Part shown: one piece after another, positions 59,455 to 64,000 of the stretch
Layout of the letters: each line of letters opens with the position of its first letter
Position numbering within the stretch: the stretch's first letter is position 1
Origin: Vicugna pacos
Taxonomy: Eukaryota > Chordata > Mammalia > Artiodactyla > Camelidae
NCBI RefSeq assembly: GCF_048564905.1
Contig: NC_133004.1
Coordinates: 43,134,105 to 43,198,104 of the forward strand
Direction of reading: 5' to 3'
DNA length: 64,000 nt
The notes under the pieces: generated by a model
What the model was told of the DNA's origin: nothing
The model's input: only the letters and a program-made list of their open reading frames with translations
Databases searched by the model: none
Program-made: the position numbers and the translations under genes

Positions 59455-60140
59455 TAAAACCCTATAGGAAGAGTAAATTGACCATATCTTTAAAAAGCTT
59501 TTCAAACGTACACACACTGTCACCCCATAATTCTCCTTCTAGGAATTTATCCTATAAAGTACAATTGCTGATCAAAGCATCATCTATAATGGAAAAATTT
59601 AAAAACAAAAAGCCTAGGAGACCAATCAACAGTAGGGCTACAGTTCGGTAAACCGTTTCACAAATCCATACAGCAGAATACTGATCAGTCATAAAGAGAC
59701 CCTAATAATATAGAAAAATGCTTGTGATAGAATGTTGTTTAAAAGGCAGGCTAACGTAGAGACAGATTCATAGCGACAAAAAGTAGAATGACGTTTGTCT
59801 GGGGCCGGAAGGAAGGGAGAATGATGAGTTACTATTTAATGGGTACAAGTTTCAGTTTGGGAAGATGAAAAAGATCTGGAGATGGATGGTGGTGATGGTG
59901 ATGCAAAAATGAGAATGTCCTTAATGCCACTCAACTGAACACTCAAAAATGGTTAAAACGGGGGTGGGTATACCTCAGTGGTAGAGCGTGTGCTTAGCAT
60001 GCGTGAGGTCCTGGGTTCAATCCCCAGCACCTCTGTTTAAAAAAAAAACAAAAACCTAATTACCTCCCACAAAAACCAACAACAAAAATAGTTAAAATAG
60101 TAGATTTCAGGTTATGTGTATTTTACCACCGTAAAAAAGC
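59455..60140 (+). repeat. Old LINE-1 3' end (L1M), split by a SINE
   Basis: 'ccccataattctccttctaggaatttatcctataaag', 'catacagcagaatactgatcagtcataaagag', 'cagattcatagcgacaaaaagtagaatgacg', 'ggtggtgatggtgatgcaaaaatgagaatgtccttaatgccactcaactgaacactcaaaaatgg'. The terminus 'tagatttcaggttatgtgtattttaccacc' follows the SINE. Confidence 0.85.
59959..60083 (+). mobile_element. Camelid SINE (vic-1 type), well preserved
   Basis: Head 'gggtatacctcagtggtagagcgtgtgcttagcatgcg', B box 'gggttcaatcccc', A-rich linker and 'aaacctaattacctccca' tail. Target duplication aaaaatggttaaaa (59945-59958) and aaaaatagttaaaa (60084-60097), one mismatch. Confidence 0.95.
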
Positions 60141-60144
60141 AGGA

Positions 60145-60345
60145 TAAAAATTGCATGTATGGTATGATCTTACCCTCATAAACAGAAAAAAGTATAAAAT
60201 ATTACCAACAAAAGAGACCAAAATACTAATATTGGTTGCCTTTTGATAAGAGATGGATGAATTTAATTTTTATGTCTGTGTTTTTCTGTATTTTCTTTGT
60301 ATTCTGTTATGTGGATGTATATTGTAACATTCAGGAAAAGAGAAA
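60145..60345 (+). repeat. Old LINE-1 3' UTR tail (L1ME-like)
   Basis: 'ttgcatgtatggtatgatcttaccc', 'aaaatactaatattggttgcc' and 'tttttctgtattttctttgtattctgttatgtggatgtatattg' form a second L1 3' terminus directly after the first. Confidence 0.7.
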
Positions 60346-60488
60346 CTTGAATTTTTCAATGCAGCCTAATTGAACAAAAGAAGAATTCGTTTCTAATGAA
60401 GCTTTTCTCCATAATTTGCTCACAAACATAGCAACCTAGCCTCTGCATTCTTTTTCAGAGACGAGAAATTGTTCTATAAAATAGTTTT

Positions 60489-60599
60489 GGGGAGGGTATA
60501 GCTCAGTGGTAGAGTGCATGCCTAGCATGCATGAGGTCTGGGGTTCAATCCCCAGTCCCTCCATTAAAGTAATATAAACAAACCTAATTACTTCCCCCC
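60489..60599 (+). mobile_element. Camelid SINE (vic-1 type), well preserved
   Basis: 'ggggagggtatagctcagtggtagagtgcatgcctagcatgcatgaggtc', 'gggttcaatccccagtccctcc' and 'aaacctaattacttccccc'. Target duplication aaaatagtttt (60478-60488) and aaaatattttt (60600-60610), one mismatch. Head close to the tRNA-Ala consensus. Confidence 0.95.
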
Positions 60600-60610
60600 A
60601 AAATATTTTT

Positions 60611-62190
60611 AATTTAAAAAAAAGTTAAAAAAATTTTAAAGCATTTCAGAAGAAAAAAATTACTGAAAGTAGAGTCCACGTGTGTTCATAGCGTCTTGAC
60701 TGGCACTGTGTTTTGACTTGGCCTGTTCTGACTCACTTTAATTCCCCATGAACCAGAAGACACAGCCACAGCGCAGCTACAATTTTGCCTTTGCTAATAA
60801 CTTAGTTTATGAGTGTTATAAATATAACTGATTTGTAAGGGAGAGAGCACATTCTTGGCAAAAACCAAATGTCTCTTAAGATGGGCTTAATTAAAACAAA
60901 ATACTCTCTAAATAGAATACCTCATCAGAATGCATGAAAATTTTAGAAGTCGAACATGACAAAGTAGGTTTAAAGACATAAGATTATTTAAAGAAAACAT
61001 TGTTCTTTGTAAGAGTCCCAAAATATGTCTAAGGGTGCACGAAAAGTCAAGGCTGCGGAACAAAGACTCTGCGTTTGAAATTTTAATATGCACATTAAAC
61101 CCCCAAGAAATATGACCGTAATCTGGATGAGATTAGACAAAACCAGGAAGGTGATAAAATAGCAGAAGGAAGTGCCTTTCAACAGAAGAATTTGAGGCTT
61201 TGGAGAACGTAGCTCTAAATATGACAGGGGCAAGCTGCCGTTTTCAAGGCAAAACTTCATGGTTCAAAGACAAAGGGCATTTTTAAAAGATATTTCCATT
61301 TTCCCACTTTGAAAAGGCTTTTTTCATTTGCTCCGTTGACTCTGAAATTTTACTACAGTTCCCAAAGTGATCTTGGCCACATACCGTGTAAGCAACAAGG
61401 AAGGAGGTCCTCTCAATTTGCATTTCGGAAACAGCTACAACCTGAAATTATGCCTCATGGAGTCTCATATTCCAAAGGATCAGTTAAAAACAACCTCTGA
61501 AGGTTTGAAAAACACAGCCTTTAAAATACACTTGCCAGAAAGCAAGCATCCTATTTTAAGTTCCAAGTTTTATCTGTTCTGTCTGCCGATGCTTAAAAGG
61601 TGAATTTGGGGGAGATGCTGGGTTGACGAGTCCAGTGGAGTAGATGTTTGTTTATCAAGAAGGATCCCAAATGCCTGTGTCTGCTCCCCTGGGCGTCATG
61701 CACCCAGCATCCCCGGCCACGTCTTCTTTCTCACTGTTGACGCACCTAAGAGCCATTGCATGGTTGAAAATCACACAGGACTAAATTATATTTAATTTTT
61801 CCATGCTGAATTCAATGACTAACTCAAGAATATATCATTTTTTACCTTTCGATCTGGAATTTTCAGAGCCTGAAGGGTTTTAAAGTAATTTTTCATGAAT
61901 GCATGGACTCAGAGTACTTACATGTTTCCCAAGTAAAGAACCTACTTTCTGTTTCCAAAAATATCAAATGCTCTGAACACTATCACATTCTTTGTCTTTT
62001 TTTTTTTTTTCGAGGCAGGATTGGAGTGGGCTGGGATAAAATAAGGTGAAGTACCTCCTTATAGTGAGTTACATTTCTCTACACTATGAATCTTTTAATG
62101 TTGTGATTAACCTCTCCAGACTTTAATTAGAAATGACTGGGAGTCATTACGTGGGTAAGGATTAGGTAAGGTGATTGGGCCATGTTTGCA
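60611..62190. other. Unassigned intergenic DNA
   Basis: AT-rich, 1.6 kb with no confident repeat. Short frames on both strands without domains. Confidence 0.45.
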
Positions 62191-62194
62191 ATTT

Positions 62195-62375
62195 AAAAAG
62201 ATGTGTGTGGGAGAAAGGAGGCTGGGAGGGTCAAGGCATGAGGCAGAAAGACAAGTTTACAATTTGATTCAAGTCAAAAACAAGGGCCCAAACTAAGATG
62301 GTGGCCACGGAGATGGACAGGGAGAAGTGGCCAGATTCAGATATATAAGAAGATAGAATTGGCAAGACAGCATCT
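62195..62375 (-). repeat. LINE-2 fragment, antisense
   Basis: 'aactaagatggtggccacggagatggacagggagaagtggccagattcagatatata' matches the antisense L2 block 'gagatgatggtggcttggaccagggtggtagcagtgg ... gaagtggtcggattctgg'. Confidence 0.6.
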
Positions 62376-62379
62376 TTAT

Positions 62380-62630
62380 CCTTGTTCTAGTTACCACTGC
62401 TGTGTAACAACACAGCCCACAACCTAGAGGCAGAGAACAACCCTTCTATGATGTTGATGGATTCTGTGGGTGGAAGTCATTTAGTGTCATTTATGTCACA
62501 CTAGTTATGAGTCATCACTTTGCCCAGATTCGGGGGGGGGCTTACACTCCATCTCTTGATATCATGACAAGGTCCTAGAACATTAGGGACAGGGGCTATT
62601 GGTGTGGCCACTTTGTTAAATACAATCTGC
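62380..62630 (-). mobile_element. Probable old LTR-type fossil (ERVL-MaLR-like)
   Basis: Begins 'ttctagttaccactgctgtgtaacaac' and ends with a block resembling 'ccagattcaaggggaggg ... tgtggccatctttaatctgcc', a pattern common in mammalian genomes. I take it as an old MaLR-like LTR, but the family is uncertain. Broken and ancient. Confidence 0.45.
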
Positions 62631-62639
62631 CAATCGCCA

Positions 62640-62790
62640 ACCTTCTTCTCTGCAATGACCGAGGGCCACCCCATGTGATCCCCGCGATGACCAAGAGACA
62701 GGTGCTATCCCTCATCACAGAGGAGGAAACTAAGGCGTAGGGAGGCTGAGTGGCTTGTCCAAGTGTTTTAGGCCAGTGAATGAACGCTCT
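62640..62790 (-). repeat. MIR fragment
   Basis: 'atgtgatccccgcgatgaccaagagacaggtgctatccctcatcacagaggaggaaactaaggcgtagggaggctgagtggcttgtccaag' is antisense MIR. Confidence 0.8.
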
Positions 62791-63229
62791 GAAGTCCATT
62801 TTCCTACCCATTTTCTGCTTGTAAGTGACCACCGGGGGTTGATGATGGGAAAGAAGAAATCCGGGAGAGCAGGCTGGATGATGAAGGACAGGGCGGTGGT
62901 AGGAGACCTCGAGATGAGACCAGGGCTGGAACTCCACTGGGATGCCCAGGACAGAGCCAAATGTCTGGACCAGACGTGCACAGAGAACCAGAATGGGGCT
63001 CTCAGCTGGGAGAGGGTGTGGAGGGGGAGGGAGAGGGGGAGGAAGCAGCTGAGGACTGATTTTCCTGGAGGGGCTGGAGAACAAGGCACTGGGTAGGGAC
63101 AGGCAATTGGGTTGGAAGTGAGGAAGGGGCCAGGAAGCCCGGAGTTGATGGAAGTTAGGCTGGTGAAGGACCCACCCAGAATGAAGGCTGTCATCGTACA
63201 GCCACAGTCTGACCCCCAAAAATCTATCA
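62791..63229. other. Unassigned intergenic DNA
   Basis: Purine-rich plus strand at 62.85-63.15 kb, which keeps minus-strand frames open up to 285 codons. No domain is seen; these frames run into the adjacent L1 and SINE. Confidence 0.5.
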
Positions 63230-63640
63230 TCTGAAAATATCGTGCTGCATGAAAGAAGCCAGGCACATAAGGCCACATGTGATACGGCTCCATCTGTCTG
63301 TGAAATGTCCAGAGTGGGCAGATCCACGGGGACAGGAAGCAGGGGCTCCGAGGAGGAGGGCATGAGCAGGGGTTTCCTTCTGGGGTGATGGAAATGTCTG
63401 CAGCGGGGGGCAGGGGATAGCTTAGTGGTAGAGCATGTGCTTGGTATGTGCAAGGTCCTGGGTTCAATCCCCTGTACTTCTATTTAAAAATAAACAAACA
63501 AATAAACCTAGTTACCTCCCTGCTCCCCTAAAAAGATGTCTGTAAGTGGATAGTAGTGATGATTGTACAAACATTCTGAACGTACTAACGGGCCACTAAT
63601 GGTAATTTTTACGTCACATTTTACAACAATTAAAAAAAAA
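63230..63640 (+). repeat. Old LINE-1 3' UTR (L1M), split by a SINE
   Basis: 'gctgcatgaaagaagccaggcacataaggccacatgtgatacggctccat', 'gaaatgtccagagtgggcagatccacggggacaggaagcaggggctccgaggaggagggc', 'tttccttctggggtgatggaaatgtctg', then after the SINE 'tggatagtagtgatgattgtacaaacattctgaacgtactaacgggccact'. Confidence 0.88.
63401..63533 (+). mobile_element. Camelid SINE (vic-1 type)
   Basis: 'ggggatagcttagtggtagagcatgtgcttggtatgtgcaaggtcctgggttcaatcccctgtacttc' and tail 'aaataaacctagttacctccctgc'. Target duplication aaatgtctg (63392-63400) and agatgtctg (63534-63542), one mismatch. Confidence 0.92.
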
Positions 63641-63654
63641 ACTATCCTCACATA

Positions 63655-64000
63655 TCCCTAAAGGGAAAAATGGATAAACTGGACCTCATTAAAATGAAAA
63701 GCATTTGCTCTGCAAAAGACTCTGATAAGTGAAAGAAAAGGCAAATCACAGACTTGGAGAAATTATTTACAAATCACTTGGCCAACAAAAGACTTGAATC
63801 AAGGATACATAAGGAGAAATACATGTCGTTTACTGCACAGGAACCATACCACAATAAAGGTGCCTTTGAAAACGAAAACATCAAGAGAATCTTTCCATGC
63901 CGATAAATATTCATTTAAAAGAAAAAAAAAGAATATACAAAGAACTTTCAAAACTCAACGATTGAAAAATAAGAAGCGCCACAGGACCACTTGTATGTAG
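63655..64000 (+). repeat. Old LINE-1 ORF2 fragment, continues past the window end
   Basis: 'atggataaactggacctcattaaaatgaaaagcatttgctctgcaaaagac' and 'agaaaaggcaaatcacagacttggagaaattatttacaaatca' are the L1 ORF2 C-terminal region. Broken frame. Confidence 0.8.

Larger units (their letters stand above)
44481..64000. other. Intergenic region upstream of CYTH3
   Basis: Nothing here resembles a coding exon. The stretch is dominated by L1 fragments, camelid SINEs, L2 and MIR relics. In human the neighbour on this side is FAM220A, then RAC1 (from memory); neither is recognisable here. Confidence 0.65.

Noticed and set aside
59959-60031. tRNA-Ala(AGC) gene
   Set aside because: The head matches tRNA-Ala closely, with A and B boxes and an AGC anticodon position, but it is followed by the SINE tail and bounded by target duplications. 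The same holds for the copies at 60489, 55242, 52207 and 12525.
62596-63453. 285-codon minus-strand frame
   Set aside because: Runs antisense through a SINE, an L1 3' UTR and a MIR. Open because the plus strand is purine-rich; no domain.
1-64000. CRISPR array, bacterial operon or phage features
   Set aside because: Repeat content, codon structure and CpG pattern are those of a mammalian nuclear genome. No regularly spaced repeats are present.

Overview
The window is mammalian nuclear DNA, almost certainly from a camelid (camel, alpaca or llama). The main evidence is ten copies of a SINE whose head is nearly identical to tRNA-Ala(AGC) and whose tail reads 'aacctaattacctcccc'. This is the camelid-specific vic-1-type SINE. 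Cetartiodactyl-type L1 3' ends and old shared mammalian repeats (MIR, L2, L1M, MLT1, Tigger1) fit the same placement.

Only one host gene can be supported. A CpG island at about 43.68-44.48 kb holds a minus-strand first coding exon (44073-44112) with a strong Kozak start and a consensus splice donor. It encodes MDEDGGGGGEGGS plus one base of a split codon. This matches, from memory, the N-terminus of cytohesin-3 (CYTH3/GRP1), an Arf guanine-nucleotide exchange factor. Everything left of the exon (1-44072) is then the first part of CYTH3 intron 1. No second exon is visible. Everything right of the island (about 44.5-64 kb) is upstream intergenic DNA. In human the next gene on that side is FAM220A, and none of it is seen here.

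The intron carries old L1 pieces throughout, a decayed Tigger1 DNA transposon (6.1-8.3 kb), L2 and MIR relics, three vic-type SINEs and several short 5'-truncated L1 tails with clear target-site duplications. The intergenic 20 kb is richer in recent insertions: seven SINEs, a 2.6-kb decayed L1 with ORF1- and ORF2-derived parts, a solo MLT1-type LTR, a minus-strand L1 3' end, nested L1-in-L1 and SINE-in-L1/SINE-in-MIR structures, and a polypurine microsatellite grown on an L1 tail.

Nearly all open frames longer than 60 codons are antisense or chance frames in repeats or in the CpG island. I found no tRNA gene, no complete mobile element and no convincing undescribed system. The most informative observations are the exon/promoter assignment, the layered insertion histories that date the SINEs relative to older repeats, recurrent SINE landing in the same L1 3'-UTR motif, and a recurring very short L1-tail insertion class.
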